From the NCBI GenBank assembly GCA_045586385.1, contig JAZNAE010000063.1, positions 1 through 42,390 of the forward strand: a DNA stretch of 42,390 nt. Direction: 5' to 3'. This document shows, in pieces, positions 34,722 to 42,277 of the stretch (positions are counted from its first letter, which is position 1; every line of letters begins with the position of its first letter). Origin of the DNA: Suilimivivens sp045586385. GTDB taxonomy: Bacteria > Bacillota > Clostridia > Lachnospirales > Lachnospiraceae. Both the position numbers and the translations under genes were made by a program. Under the pieces are notes generated by a model that saw only the letters and a list, made by a program, of their open reading frames with translations, searched no databases and was not told the DNA's origin.

Positions 34722-35669
34722 ATGATGTTAAATAAGAGTGATAAGATTTACGTGGCGGGACACAGAGGTCTTGTAGGTAGTGCGATTGTAAGAAATTTAA
34801 AGGCAAAGGGTTATGAGAATGTCATCGGAAGAACCCATAAGGAGCTTGACTTGACCAATCAGGCAGCAGTCCGTGAATTCTTTGAAAAAGAAAGACCTGA
34901 TGTTGTGGTTCTTGCGGCTGCAAAGGTAGGCGGCATCAATGCCAACAATACGGCACCGGCAGAGTTTGCTTATGAAAATATGCAGATTCAGTGTAATGTA
35001 ATTGACTGCTGTCATCAGTATCAGGTAAAGAAGCTTCTTTTCCTTGGAAGTACCTGTATTTATCCTAAGATGGCACCCCAGCCTATTCCGGAGGATGCAC
35101 TTCTTACCGGTCCTTTGGAAGAGACCAATGAAGCCTATGCCATTGCAAAGATTGCAGGTCTTGAAATGTGTAAGTTTTATAAGAGACAGTACGGTGATGA
35201 TTTCATCAGCTGTATGCCTACTAATTTATACGGACCGCATGATAACTATGACTTGTCCGGTTCCCATGTGATGCCGGCAATGATCCGTAAATTCCACGAA
35301 GCAAAGGTTTCCGGAGCGCCTTCCGTGGAGCTTTGGGGAACAGGAACACCTCTTCGTGAGTTCTTATATGTAGATGATATGGCGGATGCTTGCGTATTCC
35401 TTTTGGAAAACTACGACGGCGAGCAGCATGTGAATATCGGTACCGGCAAGGAAGTGACCATTAAACAGCTGGCAGAAACGGTTCAGCGCGTGGTTGGCTA
35501 CGAAGGAGAAATCATATGGAACACAGATATGCCTGACGGAACGCCCAGAAAGCTTACGAATGTAGATAAGCTTCACGGTCTTGGCTGGCAGCACAAGGTG
35601 GACCTTGATGAAGGCGTGGAACTGGCCTATCAGTGGTTTAAGGAAAATGTAGATAGCGCGAGATTATAA
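34722..35669 (+). CDS. fcl: GDP-L-fucose synthase
   Basis: This 315-residue NADPH-dependent epimerase-reductase makes GDP-L-fucose from the gmd product. It has the GHRGLVGSAIV Rossmann motif, GSTCIYPKMAPQP with the catalytic Ser, and YAIAKIAG (YxxxK). AGGAGG lies at 34711-34716; ATG 34722 and ATG 34725 are both possible and differ by one Met. The in-frame ATG at 34698 is upstream of that site and is rejected. It ends with a hairpin terminator. Confidence 0.95.
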   Translation: MMLNKSDKIYVAGHRGLVGSAIVRNLKAKGYENVIGRTHKELDLTNQAAVREFFEKERPDVVVLAAAKVGGINANNTAPAEFAYENMQIQCNVIDCCHQYQVKKLLFLGSTCIYPKMAPQPIPEDALLTGPLEETNEAYAIAKIAGLEMCKFYKRQYGDDFISCMPTNLYGPHDNYDLSGSHVMPAMIRKFHEAKVSGAPSVELWGTGTPLREFLYVDDMADACVFLLENYDGEQHVNIGTGKEVTIKQLAETVQRVVGYEGEIIWNTDMPDGTPRKLTNVDKLHGLGWQHKVDLDEGVELAYQWFKENVDSARL

Positions 35670-35676
35670 ATGAAAT

Positions 35677-35726
35677 AAAACCGATGCAACGCTTGATGGA
35701 AATGTCAGGGTTGTGTCGGTTTTTTG
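35677..35726 (+). terminator. Terminator after fcl
   Basis: AAAACCGATGCAAC (35677-35690) pairs with GTTGTGTCGGTTTT (35710-35723), with two G-T pairs, around a 19-nt loop; a T-run follows. Confidence 0.8.
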
Positions 35727-35763
35727 TTGCTTTCTGATGGTGGTTGTGATATAGTCGTTTTAT

Positions 35764-35815
35764 CGAAAACGTTCTTGTTTTCGTAAAAGGTTTGAATTTC
35801 AAATGCCCATGGCAT
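35764..35815. repeat. Cluster of short palindromes between fcl and the Rpn gene
   Basis: CGAAAAC-6 nt-GTTTTCG (35764-35783), TTTGAATTTCAAA (about 35791-35803) and AATGCC-CAT-GGCATT (about 35801-35815) follow each other closely. The gap 35670-35988 holds no gene: a terminator, these palindromes, and the Rpn promoter. Confidence 0.55.
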
Positions 35816-35886
35816 TCTAACAGCATCTCGCTGGAAAATTCAACACAAACAATATCGCGACAATGGGAAATATGGTTTATTTATTG

Positions 35887-35915
35887 TTGAAAAAGTGTTA
35901 TTTTTCTTTTATAAT
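35887..35915 (+). promoter_or_regulatory. Consensus SigA promoter of the Rpn-like gene
   Basis: TTGAAA (35887-35892), exactly 17 bp, TATAAT (35910-35915), 74 bp before the ATG, which is preceded by GGGAGGGT. Confidence 0.75.
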
Positions 35916-35988
35916 AAAGTATACTTACTTGTGCTTGTCATGTTACCTATTGTTGCAAAAGTCAGCAAAATAGGGAGGGTAACAACAG

Positions 35989-37008
35989 ATGAGTAACAAA
36001 ACGTATTTGGCCCATGTGCTGGATATTGCACAATTGAAGGTACAGTATGACAGCGAGGCCAAAAAGATAGTGGCAGATAAGGGGATTCTGTCACGGATTA
36101 TCAAGGAAACTGTGGAAGAGATGAAAGACTGTAGCCTTGAGGAAATAGCAGATTCCATTGAAGGATTGGAAATTTCCGAGGTGCCGGTATATCCGGGCAA
36201 AAAGGCGGAGGCGATTACCGGTATGCCCACGGAAGATAAGGTGCCGAATGAAGGAGAAATAACTTTTGATATCCGGTTTTATATCATTACACCATATGGT
36301 GAGAGGATGAAACTCATTATAAACGTAGAGATTCAAAAGAAATATTATCCGGGATATGATTTGGTAACCAGAGGAGTTTTTTACGGGGCAAGGATGCTGT
36401 CCGCGCAGCTTGATACAGAATTCAGTGCAGACAATTATGATGAGATTAAGAAAGTATATTCTATATGGCTTTGTCTGAACTCACCAAAGGATATGGCAGG
36501 AAGTATTGTAAAATATACAATAAAACCTGAAATAGTGGCAGGGGATTTACAAAAACGGGAAAAACTGACAAACCACCGATATGACCTGCTAACGGTAGTT
36601 ATGATTGGTTTAGACAAAAAGAGTTTTGAAGAAAAGCAAACGAAGCTACACGGGCTTTTGGGAACTGTGTTTTCGGACCAATTGAATCCGGATCAAAAAA
36701 TAGAGATTTTGTATAAAGATTACGGGATGAAAACTGTGAAAGACAGGGAGGAAGGTGTTGTTACAATGTGTAATTTGAGTGATGAAATTGAAGAACGTGG
36801 TATTCGTAAAGGGGAAGCCCGGGGATTGGAACAAAAATTAATAGAGTTAATTTGCCGCAAAATACGAAAAGGAAAAGAGATTTCGGTAATTGCTGAGGAA
36901 TTGGAAGAGGAAGAAAGTGTAATTAAGGCGATATACGATGCAGCCTTAAGTCTTGCGCCTAACTATGATAAAGATAAGGTATATGCGCTTCTACATGCAG
37001 AAGAATAG
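35989..37008 (+). CDS. Rpn family recombination-promoting nuclease / putative transposase (PD-(D/E)XK)
   Basis: This 339-residue protein matches the Rpn/PDDEXK_2 group: ITFDIRFYI (Asp about 94) and INVEIQKKYYPGY (Glu114-x-Gln116-Lys117) make the nuclease core, followed by RGVFYGARMLSAQL and the helical C-terminus with EARGLEQKLIELICRKIRKGK. Rpn proteins are DNA endonucleases that raise RecA-independent recombination and are often found in many copies; some are phage defence genes. No terminal repeats or partner transposase flank it. It has its own promoter and terminator, and its length is typical. Confidence 0.85.
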   Translation: MSNKTYLAHVLDIAQLKVQYDSEAKKIVADKGILSRIIKETVEEMKDCSLEEIADSIEGLEISEVPVYPGKKAEAITGMPTEDKVPNEGEITFDIRFYIITPYGERMKLIINVEIQKKYYPGYDLVTRGVFYGARMLSAQLDTEFSADNYDEIKKVYSIWLCLNSPKDMAGSIVKYTIKPEIVAGDLQKREKLTNHRYDLLTVVMIGLDKKSFEEKQTKLHGLLGTVFSDQLNPDQKIEILYKDYGMKTVKDREEGVVTMCNLSDEIEERGIRKGEARGLEQKLIELICRKIRKGKEISVIAEELEEEESVIKAIYDAALSLAPNYDKDKVYALLHAEE

Positions 37009-37018
37009 TTGCCTAATA

Positions 37019-37053
37019 AAATCCAATGCTGATAAAAAAGCATTGGATTTTTT
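37019..37053 (+). terminator. Terminator after the Rpn-like gene
   Basis: AAATCCAATGCT (37019-37030) and AGCATTGGATTT (37039-37050) form a perfect 12-bp stem; T-run follows. Confidence 0.9.
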
Positions 37054-37119
37054 GCAACCTTTTTACGTTTTAAAAGGTACTATAATCAGAATGACAAAAT
37101 ACATAGGAGGAAAGAACAA

Positions 37120-37545
37120 ATGAAAATCAGTATGATATTGGTAATAATTGCGCTAATAGTTGTGGTGCTTCTTTTGTTATTGTTTGTAATGCATGATGTT
37201 TTTGCAACAATCCGCTACTTTCGGGCTACCAAAACAAAAGGGGAAATTATAGAAAAAATCGGAGAAGAGAAATTTGCCTTTTATGGGGATAGGACACCGA
37301 GAAGAGTTTTTGGTAAATATCGTATCAGATATACAGATGACATGGGAAGAAGATGCGAGGGAACATTACTGGTTAAGAAAAGAGATTTGAGTTTTGGGGC
37401 ACAAATCAATGTCCGCTATGAAAAAACAGAAAACGGAACATGTCTTGTAGATGATGTCTATGTGAGGAGATTTAGCTGGTTATTGATTGCTATTGTGATA
37501 GGCGGTATGTGGGGGCTGGCATGTTACTATACAAGTGTTAATTAA
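37120..37545 (+). CDS. Small membrane protein with DUF3592-like soluble domain
   Basis: The 141-residue protein has an N-terminal helix (residues 4-27), a soluble beta-rich middle (35-115, with KYRIRYTDDMGRRCEGT) and a C-terminal helix (117-136). The arrangement resembles DUF3592 proteins; no catalytic residues are evident. TAGGAGGAAAG lies 9 bp before the ATG. It sits alone between two terminators and is directed toward the type VII genes, but the terminator after it argues that it is a separate unit. Confidence 0.65.
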   Translation: MKISMILVIIALIVVVLLLLLFVMHDVFATIRYFRATKTKGEIIEKIGEEKFAFYGDRTPRRVFGKYRIRYTDDMGRRCEGTLLVKKRDLSFGAQINVRYEKTENGTCLVDDVYVRRFSWLLIAIVIGGMWGLACYYTSVN

Positions 37546-37570
37546 TAAGTTCATAAATTATCTATAACTA

Positions 37571-37595
37571 AAAAGTGTCGAGAGACACTTTTTTT
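37571..37595 (+). terminator. Terminator after the DUF3592-like gene
   Basis: AAAAGTGTC-GAGA-GACACTTTT (37571-37592) plus further T. The remaining 145 bp before the secretion locus are A/T-rich with no clear consensus promoter; TTGCAT and ATGCAA (37615-37632) form a short palindrome. Confidence 0.85.
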
Positions 37596-37740
37596 ATTGT
37601 CAAAAAATACAAAATTGCATTAAAAAAATGCAAAAAAGTCGAAAAAACTTATTCTATGTAGAAAATGTATTATCTTATATTGACGCGTGTGCAATTTATA
37701 GTCACGGCACAAGGCGATATATGTGGGGAAGAAGGATACT

Positions 37741-40143
37741 ATGAAAGCTTTTAAATACATAATGCAAGCACTTATATTTATTGTTTTTATAGCGGCAACA
37801 TATTTGTGCGGTGTTTACTCGACAAAATATAAGCAAAATCAGGAGGATAATAAAAGTACAATAACAACCGTTGCAGTAGTCAATGCAGATCAAGGAGTTA
37901 TGGTTGATGGGGAACTGACAAATTATGCGTCTGATTTAATAGCATTTCCAGATATTAATTTTACGACAGTGAGCTTAAATGAAGCACAGGAAGGCGTAGC
38001 AGAAGGGAGATATGCAGCGTACATTTTAATTCCAACCACTTTTTCCCAATCAATTGTCAGTATAAACGGTGAACCAAAGAAGGCAGAAGTGACATATGAG
38101 ATTAGTGCGAATTTAAGAGAAGATGCGAAAATAAAAGTTGTAAATGATGTCCATAATTTCTTGTTAAATTTAAATACGAATATTTCATATTTGTATGTGG
38201 ATGCAATATTGGAAGAAGTGCATGCTGTCCAAGACGGGTCTGTTACTGTTATGAAAAATGATACAGCAGATATGGAAGCAATAGTTTCTGTGGAAGAAAG
38301 TGATCTGATAGAAGACATAGCGTTTGATCCACTAAAGATACCTGAGACAGAAATAGAGTATATGGATTTGAGTGATGATTATGAAGAAGTAAATACGGCT
38401 GTTGAAGATATTTATACAACTTACCAGGAAAATATGGAAGATGCAGAGACGGAGTTTCTTACTATAAAAGAGGATGAAGAATTAATTAATACAGAAGCTC
38501 TTGCAGTTGGAGAGACTTTAGTACAAGTGGATATTTTGACAGATGCGGAAGGAAATCTGGTCTATCAGGAAGGAGAAGAAAACTTAAGTACACTAACAAG
38601 TAATTTCGCAGAAAATGCAGAAAGGAAGAAACTGGAAGCAAAGATAGTACTTGGTTATGATGCCGTATTACCGACACCAACGCCTATCATAACACCCTCT
38701 CCGTCTCCAACATCAGCACCTACAACAACGCCAACGCCTACAGGTAGTCAACCACTGCCAACGGCGACGATTGTTCCAACAATGGTACCTGCGAGTAAAC
38801 TGGATCACATATACGAGCAGATAGACGGATTAATTGCGGAACTAAATGAAATGCAAGGTGAAGAAGACGATACAATACAGGGCAATACCGGTGTGTCTAC
38901 AAGAAATGTATCAAAAGCTACTACTGCGAAAATGAGGACGGTACCAAGTAAAAATTTCAATGAGAAAACACAAGATGGAATATGGCTTTTAAATACTTCC
39001 GCCTTGACATCTGAAGAGGATGAGAAAGAAGAAAAAAACGAAGATGAAATTATCGAGGAAGAAATAGTAGAAGAGGAGATAGTAAAAGATGAAACGTCTA
39101 CTGACCAAATAACAGAGGATGTATTGACGGAAGACGAAAACCTTAATAAGGAAGCCCCAGAGAAAGAAATACAAGATAGTACCAAAGATGAAGAAACAAA
39201 TGAAGAAATAAGTGAAGAAGAGAATAAGAACGCAAACGATGAAAAACAAGAGCCGGGAGTGCCCACAGATAATAATACTGCAACAATGAGCATGCGTAGC
39301 AGGGCATACTCACTTACAGGGGAAGAACCAAATGAGGACGAAGAATTATCAGAAGCAGACATTCAAAGTCTCATTACAAATTTGGAGGATTTAAAAAGTG
39401 ATATTGAGGAGTATTACGAAAGTGCATTGGCAGCAGTAGATGCTATCCCCAATGTGACGGAAATACAGAGTGAAGTACAAACAATTATACAGGATGAAAT
39501 TTCGCAGCCTATTATGGATGAATGTACAAGTGAGGCAGAGACGGTAACTACTGCAGTCAGTGGACTGGAAGAAACAATTACAGAGTATTTATCTAAGTTA
39601 GCGGAATACGATGCTATATCGTATGTAGAAAAAGAGACCATAGACGAATACATGACATCCTTATATGAAACCATCGGTGATATGGAAACCGAGATTATGA
39701 CACAGGATAATCTGTATCTAACATATATTGGAGATTTAGAAACAACGGCAGATGAAAACATTACATCCCTGCAAGATAATTTGGATACAGCTTACACACA
39801 AACTAAGTTCAATATAGATAGTGCAGTGGCAGTATTAAAAGCAAACAGAGGAACATTAAACCAACAAAACATTGAAGTACTGGAAGGAATTACACAAAAG
39901 TTGCCTTATACAAGACTCGGTAATTTGGAATACAGGCAAGCCTATGATTTTATAGTCGAGCCAATAGAGGGAAAGAATGCATCCGACGAGGACATTTATG
40001 TCTCTAAAACTGCGGTAACTTTGGAACTGAACGATTTGATTTATGTTTTTGTTGGAATTATTGCGCTGATGGCGATTTATGCTTCGGTGCTTTCAATTCA
40101 TAAAAGGTACCAAAAACAAGCGGGAAAGGAGGAAGAAGAATGA
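37741..40143 (+). CDS. esaA: EsaA/YueB-like type VIIb secretion membrane protein
   Basis: The 800-residue protein has an N-terminal membrane helix (about 8-28), the YhgE/Pip/YueB signature VAVVNADQGV near residue 45, a long extracellular part and one C-terminal helix (about 760-785) with a short Lys-rich tail. The middle has a Pro/Thr linker (about 311-350) and a Glu/Asp-rich segment (about 425-503), then a helical region. EsaA forms the outward-projecting stalk of the Ess/Yuk secretion machine and YueB is the SPP1 phage receptor. Staphylococcal and Bacillus proteins have more than one C-terminal helix, so this is a reduced form. I start at ATG 37741 after AAGGA, rather than the GTG at 37723. 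It overlaps the next gene by 4 bp. Confidence 0.82.
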   Translation: MKAFKYIMQALIFIVFIAATYLCGVYSTKYKQNQEDNKSTITTVAVVNADQGVMVDGELTNYASDLIAFPDINFTTVSLNEAQEGVAEGRYAAYILIPTTFSQSIVSINGEPKKAEVTYEISANLREDAKIKVVNDVHNFLLNLNTNISYLYVDAILEEVHAVQDGSVTVMKNDTADMEAIVSVEESDLIEDIAFDPLKIPETEIEYMDLSDDYEEVNTAVEDIYTTYQENMEDAETEFLTIKEDEELINTEALAVGETLVQVDILTDAEGNLVYQEGEENLSTLTSNFAENAERKKLEAKIVLGYDAVLPTPTPIITPSPSPTSAPTTTPTPTGSQPLPTATIVPTMVPASKLDHIYEQIDGLIAELNEMQGEEDDTIQGNTGVSTRNVSKATTAKMRTVPSKNFNEKTQDGIWLLNTSALTSEEDEKEEKNEDEIIEEEIVEEEIVKDETSTDQITEDVLTEDENLNKEAPEKEIQDSTKDEETNEEISEEENKNANDEKQEPGVPTDNNTATMSMRSRAYSLTGEEPNEDEELSEADIQSLITNLEDLKSDIEEYYESALAAVDAIPNVTEIQSEVQTIIQDEISQPIMDECTSEAETVTTAVSGLEETITEYLSKLAEYDAISYVEKETIDEYMTSLYETIGDMETEIMTQDNLYLTYIGDLETTADENITSLQDNLDTAYTQTKFNIDSAVAVLKANRGTLNQQNIEVLEGITQKLPYTRLGNLEYRQAYDFIVEPIEGKNASDEDIYVSKTAVTLELNDLIYVFVGIIALMAIYASVLSIHKRYQKQAGKEEEE

Positions 40144-40424
40144 CTAACGGATTAAATATGGATTATGGAGATATGGGTGAATGCTGTACATTAATTGCAA
40201 GAATTGCAGAAGAAATTCTTCAGCAGAAAAATGATATGATCTCAAAGGTGCAGACACTGTGTGATTCGTGGGAAGCTGAAGCAAGTCCCATATATAGGGA
40301 AGACTTTGAGACAGTAGGAAAACAGATTGACAGTATTTCCGAGTTGGTAAACAGTTTGACGACCAGTATTACGAATTATATTGCTGACATGCAGCAGGTT
40401 GACGGAAGCTATGCACAACGTTAA
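40140..40424 (+). CDS. esxA: WXG100 family type VII secretion substrate (EsxA-like)
   Basis: This 94-residue protein has the WXG100 size and helix-turn-helix plan: helix 1 to about residue 42, a turn SWEAEAS (about 44-50) with Trp-Glu-Ala in place of Trp-X-Gly, and helix 2 to about 85. Such proteins dimerise as four-helix bundles and are exported by the EssC motor. The C-terminus is short, and I see no clear YxxxD/E export signal. It starts within the esaA stop region (ATGA) and is followed by a strong hairpin at 40437-40477. Confidence 0.82.
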   Translation: MTNGLNMDYGDMGECCTLIARIAEEILQQKNDMISKVQTLCDSWEAEASPIYREDFETVGKQIDSISELVNSLTTSITNYIADMQQVDGSYAQR

Positions 40425-40436
40425 TGACGGATGTGG

Positions 40437-40477
40437 AAATGGCCGATGCGGAAATAGATTGGACATCGGCCATTTCA
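40437..40477 (+). repeat. Perfect 13-bp hairpin between the WXG100 gene and downstream machinery genes
   Basis: GAAATGGCCGATG (40437-40449) pairs with CATCGGCCATTTC (40465-40477) without mismatch around a 15-nt loop. The following sequence is ATACAATGGGGAG, not a T-run, so it is not a normal terminator. It begins 12 bp after the WXG100 stop and ends 20 bp before the next ATG. Confidence 0.85.
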
Positions 40478-40497
40478 TACAATGGGGAGTAACTGAC

Positions 40498-40935
40498 ATG
40501 GAAGAAAATAAGATAAGTGATGACAGTGAACTAGAATTGGATGCAAATTCTGTTTGGGAGCGACGGGATATAACAACTTCATCCTTAGCAGATTTAAATG
40601 AAATTCCTGTTTTTTCGGACTCGTTTGAAGAAAGTATACATAAGCGGGAAATGAATGAGAAACTGACACAGCAAAGTATTATTAAGCAAATGTTTCCACA
40701 AGTGGAAACAAAATTGCCCGAACAAGATATTAGGATGTATCTGTTCACGGAACAGGAGACAGAACTTATTATTCACAATCAAAGCAATCTATATGAAGTT
40801 AAGCCAATATATCAGGTTGCTACAGTGGTTGGTATTATGATAGCTTTTGCTGTTTGCACTATGTGGATGTATAGAAAGAAAGGAACTAACAGGAATCATG
40901 TTGACAATCACGATCAGAAGTTTATCAGAAAATAA
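40498..40935 (+). CDS. essA: EssA-like type VII secretion membrane protein
   Basis: The 145-residue protein is mostly hydrophilic and charged (1-103), with one C-terminal helix (about 105-125, QVATVVGIMIAFAVCTMWMY) and a basic tail. EssA of Staphylococcus is of similar size with one C-terminal helix, and lies between esaA and esaB, as here; the segment LELDANSVWERRDI resembles the EssA N-terminal region. I assign it mainly by position and architecture. ATG 40498 follows GGGGAG and gives a gap to the WXG100 stop; an in-frame ATG at 40381 would run back into that gene. It overlaps the next gene by 38 bp. Confidence 0.6.
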   Translation: MEENKISDDSELELDANSVWERRDITTSSLADLNEIPVFSDSFEESIHKREMNEKLTQQSIIKQMFPQVETKLPEQDIRMYLFTEQETELIIHNQSNLYEVKPIYQVATVVGIMIAFAVCTMWMYRKKGTNRNHVDNHDQKFIRK

Positions 40936-41143
40936 AAGTATAGACATTAAAATAAATGAAAAACAAAAAATCAGTAATACAATAGCTGTTTTGGAAGATG
41001 CCGGACTCTTAAAGTGTAATGGCAGAATTCCAAAAGTACGCTCAAAGCGTAATAGAAAGCGAATTGATATGAACAGTACCTATCAGGAAAGTAATGTGTT
41101 TAACGGGGACATATTGGTTTTGGAATATACAGATAATAAATAG
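40898..41143 (+). CDS. esaB: YukD/EsaB-like ubiquitin-fold protein
   Basis: The 81-residue protein begins MLTITIRSLSENKSIDIKIN, a beta hairpin followed by a helix (SNTIAVLEDAG) and two short strands ending in NGDILVLEYTD, the ubiquitin-like pattern of YukD. YukD/EsaB are cytoplasmic regulators or assembly factors of type VIIb systems; they lack the ubiquitin Gly-Gly tail, as here. The start overlaps the EssA-like gene; its ribosome site is weak (AGGA 4 bp away), so translational coupling is probable. Confidence 0.78.
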   Translation: MLTITIRSLSENKSIDIKINEKQKISNTIAVLEDAGLLKCNGRIPKVRSKRNRKRIDMNSTYQESNVFNGDILVLEYTDNK

Positions 41144-41158
41144 AGTGAGGATGAAATC

Positions 41159-42259
41159 GTGCAGGAAAATAAGAAAATTATCGGCAAAACAGTAAATAAA
41201 TCTTCGATGAATGCCAATGGTATTTTTGAATATAAAAAGTTGGAATATCCGGATGCGGGATTTATTCCCTGCAAAATTAATGAAGAGAAAGAAACCTTGG
41301 AAATCAGTTATCAGGTGGATGATTTATATCCATATGAGCAGATACATAGTTTTACAAGACAAGATAAGTTGAGACTTCTTTTAGACGTGGCACAACTTGT
41401 GAGATATACCGGAGAATACGAGTTTGATATTTGCCCTGAAAATCTGTATTTTGACAGGAATTTTAAAGTTTATGTGATGGAAAGAGATACTTTTTCGGAA
41501 GAAAACAAATCAGATTTCAGTTTGCAATTTAAATCATTAATCGGATATACGTTACAGAAAAAGTATAAATATGCAGACTATAAGGAAGGTGGCATAGAGT
41601 TACTCAAGAAAAACCGATTTCTAAAGCCTATTTTGGAAATGAACGAATTAGAAGACATTGTGGATTACTTGGAAAATGAGTATGAAACAGTCACAAAAGA
41701 TATACAAGAAAATAAGATGTTGGTAAATAAGGATGTTTTCCTGCGTAGGCGGGTGTATATGATATTAAGCACTGTACTGATTTTGGCAGGCTGTATATAC
41801 ATAGCTTATTACAGTTTAGTAGAAAGACCACAGACAGCAGCGAAATTGCAAGCAGAAATAGATTTCCTAAAAGGAGATTATATTAGCGTTATAAATGATT
41901 TATCTGCATTGCAAATGGAATATTTGGATTATGATCAAAAGTACATATTGAGCCGTGCTTTTGTAAGTACTGAAAGCCTTACTGTAGAGCAGAAAGAGAA
42001 TGTATTACAGGATTTGCCTATTAATGGTGAGGAGAAACTAATGGAATATTGGATTTATATCGGTCGGTTAAATCCAATAGAAGCACAAAATATTGCAATG
42101 CAGCAATCAGACGATGAGTTACTGCTATATGCGTATATGCTGGAAAAAGATCTTACAGAAACAGATACAAAAATGACAGGGGAAGAGAAGACGGCAAAGT
42201 TAAGTGAGTTAGAAGCAAAAATAGAGAAACTTGCTGAAAAATACATGCCGAAAGAGTAA
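41159..42259 (+). CDS. essB: EssB/YukC type VII secretion pseudokinase membrane protein
   Basis: The 366-residue protein has a cytoplasmic N-terminal domain (1-195) with the pseudokinase-like pattern seen in EssB (VDDLYPYEQIHSFTRQDKLRLLLDVAQLV and CPENLYFDRNFKVYVMERD), one transmembrane helix (about 200-222) and an extracellular helical C-terminal part with a coiled-coil end (AKLSELEAKIEKLAEKYM). EssB binds EssC and bridges the cytosol and the pore. It starts at GTG after GTGAGGATG. It lies 15 bp after the YukD gene. The Glu/Lys-rich tail is a common variable feature. Confidence 0.85.
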   Translation: MQENKKIIGKTVNKSSMNANGIFEYKKLEYPDAGFIPCKINEEKETLEISYQVDDLYPYEQIHSFTRQDKLRLLLDVAQLVRYTGEYEFDICPENLYFDRNFKVYVMERDTFSEENKSDFSLQFKSLIGYTLQKKYKYADYKEGGIELLKKNRFLKPILEMNELEDIVDYLENEYETVTKDIQENKMLVNKDVFLRRRVYMILSTVLILAGCIYIAYYSLVERPQTAAKLQAEIDFLKGDYISVINDLSALQMEYLDYDQKYILSRAFVSTESLTVEQKENVLQDLPINGEEKLMEYWIYIGRLNPIEAQNIAMQQSDDELLLYAYMLEKDLTETDTKMTGEEKTAKLSELEAKIEKLAEKYMPKE

Positions 42260-42277
42260 AAGAAAGGAACCAAAGAA

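Noticed and set aside
38805..39362. Long minus-strand Ser-rich open frame inside the EsaA-like gene
   Set aside because: It is the antisense of Glu/Asp-rich codons (GAA/GAT read as TTC/ATC-type codons), with no ribosome site or family match.
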